Assembly: GCA_009777515.1 (NCBI GenBank) | Contig: WRLR01000017.1 | Span: 1-49,045, forward strand | Reading direction: 5' to 3' | From: Oscillospiraceae bacterium | Lineage (GTDB): Bacteria; Bacillota; Clostridia; WRLR01 | Length of the DNA stretch: 49,045 nt | Part shown: piece by piece, positions 9,210-17,893 of the stretch | How the letters are laid out: each line of letters starts with the position of its first letter | How positions within the stretch are numbered: the first letter of the stretch is position 1 | Position numbers and translations under genes: made by a program | Notes under the pieces: generated by a model | The model's database searches: none | What the model was told of the DNA's origin: nothing | What the model saw: only the letters and a program-made list of their open reading frames with translations

Positions 9210-9400
9210 AGCGTATCGCCCCCTCCTGCATCCTCTCCCCCTGGGTGCGAAGGCTTACAACCCGGCATCTCGCCCCCTCCCGAATCCGTCCCTACTGGGT
9301 GCGCGGGCGTCCCGCCCGCCGTACTTCCTCCCGCTTCATCCACGTAGTTTCCTACACCTACGCCTGCGCCCCCTGCACCCGCCGTACTTCCTCCCCCAAA
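9206..9400. repeat. Palindromic GC-rich repeats forming the ATPase tail
   Basis: The 3' end of the ATPase gene contains repeated CCCGCCGTACTTCCTCCC-like segments (near 9313 and near 9377) and a 6-bp hairpin at 9304-9318. The composition differs from the rest of the gene and resembles the REP-like palindromes at 33.5 and 41.6 kb. Confidence 0.45.
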
Positions 9401-10375
9401 CGATTCACCAGCCGCGTATATCCGCTCGACCACCGCCCCGATGTCCTCCTCCTCTGCGGAGATGTCCGCCGGCGTGAAGTCCCGCGACATTTCAGCGACG
9501 ATCCGCCCGCTTCGCTCCTTGGGCGCCATGAACACCACCTTGTACGGTGTCTGCTCCATCATTTCGCAGTCTTCCGGAACCTTGACGCCGGTTTCGGACT
9601 CGAACGTCACGGTTATCTTCTTGCGTGTCTGGTACGCGTCGAACAACTCGTCCGTACTTCCGTCATAGAGCTTTCTGCCATTGTTGATCACGACGCTGCG
9701 CGGGCACAGGCGCCGCACGTCCTCCATATAATGGGATGTCAGTATGATAGTGGTGCCGCTCTGCGCGTTGACCTCGTGCAAAAACGCGCGCATCTGCCGC
9801 TGTGCTGCCGCGTCCAGGCCGATGGTGGGCTCGTCCAGGAAAAGCACGCCGGGATTGTGCAGCAGCGCTACGATCAGCTCCATTTTCATGCGCTCACCCA
9901 GCGACAATGTCCGCACCTGCACATTTAAAAACTCCGCCACGCCGAACAAGTCCACAAAATAATCGACATTGCGCTTATATATGTCGTCGGGTATGGCGTA
10001 CAGTTCTTTAAATAACCGGAATGTGTCGCCGGGCGTCAACTCAAAAAAGAGCTGGCTTTTTTGCCCCATGACCACGGCGTACTGCATTTTAAACGCGTTT
10101 TCGAGCTTGTTGGGAAAATATCCCAACACGGATATGCCGCCGGACGTCGGCGCGATTATCCCGGTCAGCATTTTGACAAGCGTCGTCTTGCCTGCCCCGT
10201 TCGGCCCGATCAGGCCGACAAACTCCCCCGCTTCTATGTCCAAGTCAAAATTGTCCACGGCTGTTTTATCAATATATTCGCGCTTGAACAACGATTTGAC
10301 GCTACCCGCCAGACCCGGCTCCTTTTCAAACCGGCGATAGGTTTTGGTAAGGTTTTTTGTATGTATGACTGCCAT
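9206..10375 (-). CDS. ABC exporter ATPase with a Gly-rich C-terminal tail
   Basis: This 389-residue ATPase drives the two downstream permeases. Walker A is GPNGAGKTT near residue 55, the signature is LSLGERMK near 156, and Walker B is VLFLDEP near 178 with the switch His in LTSHYMED. The start at 10375 (MAVIHTKNLTK) follows a GGAGGAG ribosome binding site; 22 codons of upstream open frame are not credible. Residues after about 325 are an abnormal tail of Gly, Ser, Ala and Pro. It is encoded by GC-rich repeats that include the palindrome CGGGCG-TCC-CGCCCG at 9304-9318. The tail looks like palindromic-repeat DNA read into the 3' end of the gene. Confidence 0.9.
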   Translation of the reverse strand: MAVIHTKNLTKTYRRFEKEPGLAGSVKSLFKREYIDKTAVDNFDLDIEAGEFVGLIGPNGAGKTTLVKMLTGIIAPTSGGISVLGYFPNKLENAFKMQYAVVMGQKSQLFFELTPGDTFRLFKELYAIPDDIYKRNVDYFVDLFGVAEFLNVQVRTLSLGERMKMELIVALLHNPGVLFLDEPTIGLDAAAQRQMRAFLHEVNAQSGTTIILTSHYMEDVRRLCPRSVVINNGRKLYDGSTDELFDAYQTRKKITVTFESETGVKVPEDCEMMEQTPYKVVFMAPKERSGRIVAEMSRDFTPADISAEEEDIGAVVERIYAAGESFGGGSTAGAGGAGVGVGNYVDEAGGSTAGGTPAHPVGTDSGGGEMPGCKPSHPGGEDAGGGDTL

Positions 10376-10449
10376 TGTTCTCCTCCATGATTTGGGCATG
10401 AAAATACCGTACAGCAAGCAGCCTGACAGAACTGCCGCCATACGGCACG

Positions 10450-10730
10450 CAAATCAAAAAGGGATACGACCTAATTCATCGTATCCCGCGCCGTTAACGC
10501 CGCCAAAAAAATGGCATATAGCAGATATTCATGAAAGGTAGCTTGTGCGGCGCACATTAAATCGCAAAACCAAAACAGCATGAGCATTATCCTGCTCCTG
10601 CCACGCGCGGTTTAATTTGCGCCAATTATGCGGTTTTAGGCTACAGCCTCCCTCGCAACCAATACCGACATACACAACCCCTTTCTACTGAATTATTTTT
10701 TGCCCCATGCAAATTTTCATGCAGTGGGCT
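10450..10730 (-). ncRNA. Candidate structured leader or small RNA upstream of the exporter operon
   Basis: A transcript from the promoter at 10737-10765 would run toward the exporter ATPase and meet a terminator hairpin at 10487-10461 before the gene start at 10375. In between is a long stem: 10611-10623 pairs with 10549-10561 at 12 of 13 positions. It encloses an inner hairpin, 10593-10601 with 10578-10586, paired at 8 of 9. A 5' hairpin (GCCC near 10720 with GGGC near 10702) precedes them. I could not match it to tmRNA, SRP RNA, RNase P RNA, a T-box or a guanidine riboswitch. Either it is a regulatory leader controlling read-through into the exporter, or an independent RNA of about 275 nt. 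Confidence 0.5.
10455..10487 (-). terminator. Terminator hairpin upstream of the exporter genes
   Basis: On the minus strand GGGATACGA (10487-10479) pairs perfectly with TCGTATCCC (10469-10461) across a 9-nt loop, followed by TTTTTGATTT. It lies between the promoter at 10.74 kb and the ATPase start, as expected of an attenuator. Confidence 0.75.
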
Positions 10731-10736
10731 TCGTTA

Positions 10737-10765
10737 AATATAAAACGATAGTATGAAAATGTCAA
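10737..10765 (-). promoter_or_regulatory. Sigma-A-type promoter for the exporter leader
   Basis: On the minus strand TTGACA (10765-10760) and TATATT (10742-10737) are separated by exactly 17 bp, predicting a start near 10730. This is one of the best promoters in the window and lies 360 bp before the exporter ATPase, which requires a long leader. Confidence 0.75.
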
Positions 10766-10881
10766 GCACCGAAAATTAAGCGGTTTCGAGTATTTACTGT
10801 AGGTTACTGTATAAATAAACTAAATTTATTGTAAAATAGTAAAGTGCTACATTTACTGCATAGTATTTTGGAGGGAAAACT

Positions 10882-12258
10882 TTGTTACGACATGCTAGAT
10901 TCATTTTATTAACCCTGGCTGCCTTCCTGATGATAGGTACCATTACCGCTTGTATAGGTAGTTATGAAATAATTGCACCGCCGCCCACCGCGCCGGCCAC
11001 GACAACGCCAGCCACTGCTGCGGATATGACAACTACAGCAATGGCTACTACTGAAACGGCAGCATCAGCAACGGCTACTACTGCATCGCCGACAACAACA
11101 GAAGCCGCCGCCTCTGTGGACGCTGCCGCCTCTGTAGAAACCGCTGCCTCCGTAGATGCCGCCGACCCCGCAACCACAACGCGCTCTGCCGCCGTACCAT
11201 TGCGCCGACCGGAATTTAGATACAGCATATATTATGGCAAGGTAACAATCACGGAATACATTGGCAGCGGCGGCAATGTCGTCATTCCCGATACCATTTT
11301 AGGCATGAGCGTAACAGGGATTGCCGAATATGCGTTCGACGGGTGCGATAACCTGATTAGCCTTAATATCCATAAAGACATCGGGTACATAGGTAGGAGG
11401 GCGTTTTATAATTGCCCGAACCTGGCCTCAATAGATGTGAGCGAAGAGAACCCGGATTTTACCAGCATTGACGGCGCCCTGTTCAGCAAGGACATGCATT
11501 ATTTGATTTACTATCCGGCGGGCAATCCACGTACAAGGTACGCCACACCGGAAGGGGTCGAGGTGATAGTAGACGGCGCTTTCAGTCACTGTAGTAATCT
11601 GACCGATTTGACCCTCTCCAACGACGTGACTAAAGTGGAAGAGTGGGCCTTTGTGCAGGCCTCGAGTTTGAAATCCCTGACGATTCAAGGCAATGTTTCT
11701 TTCATTGAATACCGCGCGTTTATCGGCGCAAGCAGTTTAAGCAACATAAGCGTAAGCGCAGACAACCAGTATTACTGCAGCGTCGATGGGGTACTGTTCG
11801 ACAAAGAGAAAACAAAACTCGTACAATATCCACCCGCAAGTGACAGGACAAGCTACGCCATCCCTGAAGGCATTATTGAAATTGACGGTTACGCGTTTGG
11901 GATGTGCAAGAACCTATCCGAAGTGACGTTGCCCGAGGGCCTTGAAATCGTCGGGTACGCGTCATTCGAAGGCTGCGGTAAACTTGCAAGTATAAAACTC
12001 CCCGACTCGCTCAAATTGATCTCCATGTGGGCCTTTAAGCACTGCCCATTCGATGAAATTACAATTCCGCCGAATGTAACAATTATTGGCGGGCATTCGT
12101 TTGAAATAAATAATTTGCTTGTCGCGACTATTCTTGCACCCGATGTTGAAATATACGATTCCGCTTTTACGAACCCACCCTTGGAGATTCGCGGCTATAT
12201 TGGAAGCACTGCGGAGGACTATGCGCGCCAATACGGATTTAAGTTTGTCGGGTTGTGA
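10882..12258 (+). CDS. Lipoprotein with BspA-type leucine-rich repeats
   Basis: This 458-residue predicted surface lipoprotein has a signal sequence ending at the lipobox ITAC near residue 24. A linker of Ala, Thr and Ser about 70 residues long is followed by about eight LRR_5 repeats from residue 115 on (pattern ITEYAFxGCxNLxSLxI). Such proteins are usually adhesins or ligand-binding surface proteins. The start is a TTG, chosen because GGAGGG (10870-10875) lies six bases upstream. The linker is encoded by repetitive GCC/ACC-type codons, like the linker of the lipoprotein at 236. Confidence 0.85.
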   Translation: MLRHARFILLTLAAFLMIGTITACIGSYEIIAPPPTAPATTTPATAADMTTTAMATTETAASATATTASPTTTEAAASVDAAASVETAASVDAADPATTTRSAAVPLRRPEFRYSIYYGKVTITEYIGSGGNVVIPDTILGMSVTGIAEYAFDGCDNLISLNIHKDIGYIGRRAFYNCPNLASIDVSEENPDFTSIDGALFSKDMHYLIYYPAGNPRTRYATPEGVEVIVDGAFSHCSNLTDLTLSNDVTKVEEWAFVQASSLKSLTIQGNVSFIEYRAFIGASSLSNISVSADNQYYCSVDGVLFDKEKTKLVQYPPASDRTSYAIPEGIIEIDGYAFGMCKNLSEVTLPEGLEIVGYASFEGCGKLASIKLPDSLKLISMWAFKHCPFDEITIPPNVTIIGGHSFEINNLLVATILAPDVEIYDSAFTNPPLEIRGYIGSTAEDYARQYGFKFVGL

Positions 12259-12262
12259 TGAT

Positions 12263-12306
12263 CTTAGCATTGGCTTAGCATTGGCTTAGCATTGGCTTAG
12301 CAATGA
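12263..12306. repeat. 11-bp tandem repeat, four copies
   Basis: Three exact copies of CTTAGCATTGG and one diverged copy start five bases after the LRR gene stop. The unit equals about one helical turn, so any bound protein would stack on one DNA face; slippage is the simpler explanation. Confidence 0.85.
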
Positions 12307-12345
12307 CTTTGTAGACATAAAAATATAATGACATAAATTTTATTA

Positions 12346-12405
12346 ACATCTAATATATTTACATCATACATATTGAAATCAAACATATTGACATCAAACA
12401 TATTT
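12346..12405. repeat. 15-bp tandem repeat, four copies
   Basis: Four consecutive 15-bp units of the form ACATCAAACATATTK fill the leader of the creatininase-family gene and end about 20 bp before its start. The 5' coding region repeats in turn (12-bp units reading NEIR), so slippage continued into the gene. Confidence 0.85.
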
Positions 12406-12426
12406 AGGAATGAGAGGTATAAATTC

Positions 12427-13170
12427 ATGAATGAGATCCATAACGAAATCCGAAATGAAATCCGATACGAGTACATGTACCCGGCCGACTTGACCCGCGC
12501 GGTGCAAAAGCTGCCGGTGTTCTTCGTGCCGACGGGGCTGCTCGAATGGCACGGGAACCACCTCCCGCTCGGGCAGGACACGCTGAAGGCTTATGGTATC
12601 TGCATAGAAGCGGCACGCAAGCTCGGCGGAGGGGTCGTGCTCCCGCCACAATATTTCGGCCGGCCCGGCTATTCCACATACGCCGGCACGCTGACATATT
12701 CGGAAGAGGCGCTCTATCCGCTGTTCTATGAAATGATGGGGCAACTAAAAAAGGTCGGCGCCAAGGTCATAGTCATCATTACGGGACATTACGGCAACTG
12801 CCAGGTCGATTTTATAAAAAAGGTTTCGGGCGATTTTGCCAAGGCTAACCTTGACGTCCATGTCATTGCTAAGCCCGAATACGAGGGCGTCGAAGTGGAC
12901 GGGCAGCGCCCGGCAGACCATGCGGGAAAATGGGAGTCGTCGATGTTTTGGGCTATGTACCCCGACAAGATCAGGTGGGAAACATACGACACAAAAATGA
13001 ATGATATGAAGATATACGAAAACGCGCCGCTGGATTATTACAAAGAATCCGCCGAATGGGACTTCGGCGAGGACTTGCGCGAGACGTCCTCCATTGCGCT
13101 TGGCAAAAAGGCGATCGATATAATCACGGACGCCATCGTCGATGAAATAAAGAGTGGCCTGGCAAGATGA
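12427..13170 (+). CDS. Creatininase-family metal-dependent amidohydrolase
   Basis: This 247-residue cytoplasmic protein belongs to the creatininase/FAPy-hydrolase family (PF02633). Visible metal-site motifs are GLLEWHGNHLPLGQD near residue 37 (the usual EQHGPHLPLGTD form), ITGHYGN near 120 (usual NGHGGN) and DHAGKWESS near 165 (usual HAGExETS). The start at 12427 follows GAGAGG; the longer frame from 12373 only adds repeat-derived sequence. The first 13 residues are made of the repeat NEIR/NEIH, which is not part of the family. Its place before an aldo/keto reductase and a lactonase suggests a role in sugar or lactone metabolism, but the substrate is unknown. Confidence 0.85.
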   Translation: MNEIHNEIRNEIRYEYMYPADLTRAVQKLPVFFVPTGLLEWHGNHLPLGQDTLKAYGICIEAARKLGGGVVLPPQYFGRPGYSTYAGTLTYSEEALYPLFYEMMGQLKKVGAKVIVIITGHYGNCQVDFIKKVSGDFAKANLDVHVIAKPEYEGVEVDGQRPADHAGKWESSMFWAMYPDKIRWETYDTKMNDMKIYENAPLDYYKESAEWDFGEDLRETSSIALGKKAIDIITDAIVDEIKSGLAR

Positions 13171-13197
13171 TGCAGGGAGATGGAGATGGAGGCAATA

Positions 13198-14163
13198 ATG
13201 AGATACAAGACTTTTGGCAAGACAGGTGTGGATGTTTCTGTAATTGGCTTTGGGACATGGGTCACCGGCGGCATCTACTGGGGCGACGTCGACGATAGCC
13301 GCAGCATCGACGCGATACGCGCGGCAGTGGGCATGGGCATAAACTTGATTGACACAGCGCCTATATACGGCGTAGGCCATTCGGAGACGGTCGTCGGGCA
13401 AGCCACGAAGGGCATACGCGACAAGGTTTTTATCGCCACAAAGTTCGGGCTGGGCACGGAAGAGTTTTTTCAGACGCATCAAGGCATCAACGACAACAGC
13501 CGAAAAAAGGTTTTTGAGGACTGCGAGAACTCCCTAAAGCGCCTACAGACCGACTACATCGACCTGTTGTTGGTGCATTGGCCTGATCCGGGCACCCCAT
13601 TGGAAGAGACGTGCGCGGCCATGGCCGATCTGCAAAAGCAGGGCAAAGTCCGCTTCCTGGGCGCGTGTAATTTCACCCCGGAAGAAGTATTGGAAGCGGA
13701 GCAGTATTGCGATTTTTCCGTACTGCAGCACCGCTACTCCATTTTGAGCCGCAGGGGCCAGCCGGCGCTGCGCTTCGCCAGCCAGCGCAATATCGGCACG
13801 ATGTCGTTTGGCTCGCTGGACGGCGGCTTCCTCACCGGGGCATACCGGGCGCCGACGACCTTTGACGAACAGGACGAGCGCACAATTGGCTATAGATTTT
13901 TTAAAGAGCCAGACTTCTCAAAAGGCATCCAAATCATTGCCGTAATGGACAAAATCGCGGAGGCGCGCGGGCGCAGCACCGCTGAAGTGGCATTGAACTG
14001 GAACACTCAAAGCCCGCTGGTATCCACATCCCTTGTCGGGATGCGAAGCGTCGCAGAGGTTGAATTAAATGTCAAAGCAATGGAATGGGAGCTGACCCCC
14101 GTCGAAATAGATCAAATAGACGAAGCCTGCAGTAAAGTCCTGGGCTACGAACCCAATAAATAA
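13198..14163 (+). CDS. Aldo/keto reductase
   Basis: This 321-residue NAD(P)H-dependent oxidoreductase has a TIM-barrel fold. The catalytic tetrad is visible: Asp52 and Tyr57 in DTAPIYGVG, Lys82 in FIATKFG and His127 in LLLVHWPDP. Start chosen at 13198 because GGAGG at 13188-13192 lies five bases upstream; the upstream ATG at 13180 directly abuts its purine stretch. The gene lies 27 bp after the creatininase-family gene and probably shares its transcript. Substrate probably a sugar or sugar derivative. Confidence 0.92.
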   Translation: MRYKTFGKTGVDVSVIGFGTWVTGGIYWGDVDDSRSIDAIRAAVGMGINLIDTAPIYGVGHSETVVGQATKGIRDKVFIATKFGLGTEEFFQTHQGINDNSRKKVFEDCENSLKRLQTDYIDLLLVHWPDPGTPLEETCAAMADLQKQGKVRFLGACNFTPEEVLEAEQYCDFSVLQHRYSILSRRGQPALRFASQRNIGTMSFGSLDGGFLTGAYRAPTTFDEQDERTIGYRFFKEPDFSKGIQIIAVMDKIAEARGRSTAEVALNWNTQSPLVSTSLVGMRSVAEVELNVKAMEWELTPVEIDQIDEACSKVLGYEPNK

Positions 14164-14310
14164 TGGAATAATGCTTGTAGCATGTAGAATGGTGCATGTA
14201 GCATATTGCTTTATTAATATTACATGCATAATATTACATGTAGTAACAGGCACATGGAAGGCAGGGGCTGGCTGGCCAAGAGCGGTGCAATAAATTATAT
14301 GGAGGGGCAT

Positions 14311-15363
14311 ATGTCGAAAAGCTATGTTGGTTATATCGGGGTCAACGCAGTCGGGAAGGATGGGGGTATACGGGTCGTAAAAGCCGATGGCGATACGGGC
14401 GCGCTGGAACTGGTTCAACACGTTGAAAATTTTGACGCGCCATGCTATTTCGCGATTATGCGTGACCGGGGCATTGTCGTGTCCGCGCGCTCTAACCCCG
14501 ACGCACCATCCCCGAGGAGGGGCATGATCTCAACGCTGCGCATCGGCAGCAGCGGCACGCTCGAACCGATCGGTTCCACTCCTGCGGCTTGCGAGCGGCC
14601 GCCATGCCATACGTGCGTTTCGCCCGACGGTCGCTTCGCGTACTCCGCGCATTATGTCGAGGGGCAGTGTTCTGTCTACCGAATAGGCGACAGCGGGGAG
14701 CCGTGGGGTCCCATTCAGGTCATTACACACAGGGGCAAAGGCCCCCATATACAGCAGGTCGGCCCGCGCGTACATTACGCCACCTTCACGCCGGACGGCG
14801 AATACGTTTGTTTTGTAGATCTCGGCCTCGATGTGATTCACGTTTGCAAGCCGGATGAGAACGGAGTCCTGTCCGAAGTAAAAGATGTCCCCGTCGTGAA
14901 AGGGGCTGGCTCGCGTCACATGGTTTTTTCAAATAATGGGGGCTATTGCTGGGTACTGTCCGAAATGAACTGTCTAATAACAGCTTTCGCTTATAATAAT
15001 GGGGAGTTCACGCAGTTGGAGACGATCTCGTCGCTGGACGAGTCCCTGGTCAAAAACAAAAAGTCAGGCTCCGCCATACGGGTCTCCCCGGATGGCTCGA
15101 TGCTTTTAGCGGGCAACCGTTTTGTCAATACGATTGGCGTTTTTAACATAAACCTTGACGGCTCGCTCACGCGCACCGCCGACATTCCCTGTGTCTTTCC
15201 GAGGGATTTAAATTTTTTGCCCAATGGAAAGTTCCTGTACGTCTGTGGGCAGGACGTCGATTGCGTCGAAACTTTCAGCGTCGATTATGAGGCCAAGACG
15301 CTGCGTCCCACAGGCGACATCATGAATGTCCCTATGCCGACGTGTATTGATTTTTTGAAATAG
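14311..15363 (+). CDS. Lactonase-family beta-propeller (6-phosphogluconolactonase-like)
   Basis: This 350-residue seven-bladed propeller belongs to the PF10282 family. Repeating blades carry motifs such as CHTCVSPDGRFAYSAHY near residue 97, YATFTPDGEYVCFVD near 155 and IRVSPDGSMLLAGNR near 255. The conserved RHMVFSNNGGYCWVLSE segment is near 200. Family members hydrolyse sugar lactones. Start fixed by GGAGGGG at 14301-14307. The longer frame from 14224 would cover AT-rich repetitive spacer. With the two preceding genes it may form a small sugar-oxidation pathway. Confidence 0.88.
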   Translation: MSKSYVGYIGVNAVGKDGGIRVVKADGDTGALELVQHVENFDAPCYFAIMRDRGIVVSARSNPDAPSPRRGMISTLRIGSSGTLEPIGSTPAACERPPCHTCVSPDGRFAYSAHYVEGQCSVYRIGDSGEPWGPIQVITHRGKGPHIQQVGPRVHYATFTPDGEYVCFVDLGLDVIHVCKPDENGVLSEVKDVPVVKGAGSRHMVFSNNGGYCWVLSEMNCLITAFAYNNGEFTQLETISSLDESLVKNKKSGSAIRVSPDGSMLLAGNRFVNTIGVFNINLDGSLTRTADIPCVFPRDLNFLPNGKFLYVCGQDVDCVETFSVDYEAKTLRPTGDIMNVPMPTCIDFLK

Positions 15364-15503
15364 CAATAAAACTAACTGGCAGCGACGTGAATCACAAATG
15401 TGTGGCAGCAAATGTCAAGAGCGTGACTGGTGAAATCAATGCCAAGTAAATGCATTCATTCGCCCGCCATGGGCGCTTCTTCCTTAGTTAAGGGATATTA
15501 AGG

Positions 15504-16787
15504 CTACTCGTAGCGTAGGGCTTCGATGGGGTCTAGCTTTGCTGCTTTGTTGGCGGGATAGTAGCCGAAGAAGACGCCGATCATCATGGAGAAGAGGACG
15601 GCGACGGATATGATGGAGGGCGACGGCTCGGTTTGGGCGCCTATCAGCGTGGAACCCACATATGCCATCGCCAGCCCGAGCAGGATGCCCAGCACGCCCC
15701 CGATGGAGCATATGATGACAGCCTCGACGATGAACTGCACCCTGATGGCGGAGTTGCGCGCGCCGAGCGCCTTGCGCGTGCCGATCTCCCTCGTGCGCTC
15801 CGTCACAGAGACGAGCATGATGTTCATGACGCCGATGCCGCCGACGATCAGCGAGATGCCTGCAATGACCGCGACCGCGATGGATATGGTCCCCAGCATC
15901 TGCGTGACGGTGGACATTATCGACTCCATGCTCATCGTGTCCACCTCGAAGCGGGGGTTGTTGGCGTAGAAATAGGTGTTGAAGAATGTCTTGATATTGC
16001 TCGCGAACGCCACCGGGTCCACGTTCGTGTCTGCGGTCACAGTGACGTTCCTGTGGTGCGGCGACGCGGACGTCAGCATCTTGACCGTCGAGATCGGGAC
16101 GTACACGTCCGTCCGGATGTCCTTGTCCGGCGTCGGCATGAACGTGGCGGCGAAGGGCTGCGGCTCGTACTCGTAGACGCCTATCACCGTGAACGTGTGG
16201 AACGTATTGCGCACCGATATCTTGATCTCCTGGCCAAGCGGGTCCGTCCCGTTTGGGAACATGTTGTTCACCAGTTTGTCGGACACCACAGCCACGCCCC
16301 TTTTCGACAAAATATCCTCGTCGCGTAAAAAGCGCCCCCTGGTTACATTTATGTTGTTCGCCAGCCTGTAATCGGGGTTGACCCCGTATTCGTTGACATT
16401 AGCGTAGCGCCGGCCATCCTGAGCCCTGCCTGAGCCGGCGGACGCCGCGACGCTGATGGCGAGAATCTCGTCCGAGTAGAAGGTCTTGAAGCGTTCGAGC
16501 ATGTCGTCGGTGATGAGGTCCGTATCCTGCGGGTTGCGCGAGTACGGGTCGAGCATGGCGTCGCCGCTTACTTCCTCCCGTTTTTCGCTCACCATCATGA
16601 TGATGTTGGTCGCGCCGAGGCTCTGCATGTTTTCAGATACGGACGCGGACAGGGACTCGCCAACCGTCACAATGCCGATAACGGAGCTGATGCCAATGAT
16701 GATGCCCAGCATCGTCAGGAGCGCGCGCATCTTGTTCGCGCGCAGCCCTTCCAGCGCCAGCATAATATTTTCAATAAGTACAACCAT
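15504..16787 (-). CDS. MacB/YknZ-like ABC exporter permease
   Basis: This 427-residue permease has the FtsX/MacB layout: a first membrane helix near residue 20 (MLGIIIGISSVIGIVTVG), a large extracellular MacB_PCD domain of about 220 residues, then three helices. The conserved VGGIGVMNIMLVSVTERTREIGTRKALGA is near 305. The ATG at 16787 starts at the family-typical position; upstream codons are spacer. It works with the ATPase and membrane-fusion protein encoded before it on the minus strand, probably exporting a peptide, lipid or antibiotic. In Gram-positive cells such sets resemble YknXYZ. Confidence 0.9.
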   Translation of the reverse strand: MVVLIENIMLALEGLRANKMRALLTMLGIIIGISSVIGIVTVGESLSASVSENMQSLGATNIIMMVSEKREEVSGDAMLDPYSRNPQDTDLITDDMLERFKTFYSDEILAISVAASAGSGRAQDGRRYANVNEYGVNPDYRLANNINVTRGRFLRDEDILSKRGVAVVSDKLVNNMFPNGTDPLGQEIKISVRNTFHTFTVIGVYEYEPQPFAATFMPTPDKDIRTDVYVPISTVKMLTSASPHHRNVTVTADTNVDPVAFASNIKTFFNTYFYANNPRFEVDTMSMESIMSTVTQMLGTISIAVAVIAGISLIVGGIGVMNIMLVSVTERTREIGTRKALGARNSAIRVQFIVEAVIICSIGGVLGILLGLAMAYVGSTLIGAQTEPSPSIISVAVLFSMMIGVFFGYYPANKAAKLDPIEALRYE

Positions 16788-17131
16788 ATCAAATCCAATC
16801 TTATTTAATGGCTGCTTTACGTGTTCGTAATCGTCGCAGTATCTCACAGCAAGGCTGTGAGCGCTGCTTGTTACTCACACTAGTTTCGTTTCGCTTAGTC
16901 CGTGCTCACCGCAAGCAAGCTTGCGTCTCCGCGCGGCGCTCAACTCCACGCAGCCTTACGCGCGAAAGCGCGTGCGGCGCGTTGCGCCGCAGTATACTAT
17001 AATGGCTGCTTTACGTGTTCGTAATCGTCGCAGCCATACGCGCGCGAAAGCACGTGCGGCGGGGGTTCCACCCGCTCTACGGTTGATGTGCCGTTTTGGT
17101 GTATCGTTTACCGTCCCGGTTTTCATGCATT
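16788..17131. repeat. Repeat-filled spacer with a 34-bp direct repeat and hairpins
   Basis: The 344-bp gap between two genes of one exporter operon holds an exact 34-bp direct repeat (16806-16839 and 17000-17033). It also has several palindromes: CTCACAGC-AAG-GCTGTGAG near 16843, ACGCGC-GAAA-GCGCGT near 16959 and GCGGCGC-GTT-GCGCCGC near 16975. No credible gene is present. The structure resembles a REP cluster or a non-autonomous palindromic element. Confidence 0.7.
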
Positions 17132-17830
17132 CTATCTTATCATCCTCGGCGTGTTCGCCCTTTCGCCGACAACATTGCCGTCCTCCAGCGTGATGATCCT
17201 CTGTGTCTCTGCGGCGAGCCGCTCGTTGTGCGTGATTAGCACAATGGTTTTGCCGTGCTGCTCGTGCAGCTCGTGGAATATGTCCATCACAAGCTGCCCC
17301 GTCGCCGAGTCCAGCGCGCCTGTCGGTTCGTCCGCCAGTATTATTGATGGGTCGTTCGCCATGGCGCGCGCAATCGCGACGCGTTGCTTCTGCCCGCCGG
17401 AAAGCTCGTTCGGCAGGTGGCGCATGCGGTCGCTCATCCCGACCATGTCCAAAAGCTCGCGTGCGCGTCTTATCCGCCTTGACGTCTCCATGCCCAGGTA
17501 CAGCATGGGTAGCTCGACATTGCGCAGCGCGTTGCTCCTGGGGATCAGGTTAAACGTCTGGAAGACGAAGCCGATCTTCTGGTTGCGTATGTCCGACAGA
17601 TCGTTGTCCGTCAGCCCGCTGATGTCCTCGCCCTCCAATATGTACGTGCCGGACGTGGGTTTGTCCAGCGCGCCCAACAGGTTCATCAGCGTGGACTTCC
17701 CCGAGCCGGACTGCCCGACTATCGAGACAAATTCACCCTCGCGCATCTTGAAATTGATGTTATGCAATATTTCAAGCTCGTTCGGGGTGCCGATATAGAA
17801 AGCTTTGACGATATTGCGCATATCGATCAT
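17132..17830 (-). CDS. MacB/LolD-type ABC ATPase (YknY-like)
   Basis: This 232-residue ATPase is the motor of the exporter. Walker A GQSGSGKST is near residue 39, the signature LSGGQKQR near 142, Walker B IILADEPTGALDS near 160 and the switch His in VLITHN near 197. These are textbook for the LolD/MacB group. It lies between the membrane-fusion gene (101 bp upstream) and the permease (344 bp downstream). No clear ribosome binding site precedes the ATG, so ATG codons at 17830 or three codons later are both possible. Confidence 0.93.
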   Translation of the reverse strand: MIDMRNIVKAFYIGTPNELEILHNINFKMREGEFVSIVGQSGSGKSTLMNLLGALDKPTSGTYILEGEDISGLTDNDLSDIRNQKIGFVFQTFNLIPRSNALRNVELPMLYLGMETSRRIRRARELLDMVGMSDRMRHLPNELSGGQKQRVAIARAMANDPSIILADEPTGALDSATGQLVMDIFHELHEQHGKTIVLITHNERLAAETQRIITLEDGNVVGERANTPRMIR

Positions 17831-17893
17831 AATGTTGATTTCGTTTATGCCAGATGCGCCGGTCGCGTAGACCGCGTCGGTTGCTTTCTTTTT

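Noticed and set aside
10450-10730. tmRNA, SRP RNA, RNase P RNA or T-box
   Set aside because: None of the signature sequences (tag peptide frame, GGUCAGG..GGAAGGAAGCAGC, GAGGAAAGUCC, T-box AGGGUGGNACCGCG) is present on the transcribed strand.
15364-15503. Terminator between the convergent lactonase and exporter permease genes
   Set aside because: Only a 5-bp stem (CGCCC/GGGCG) without a clear T-run was found.
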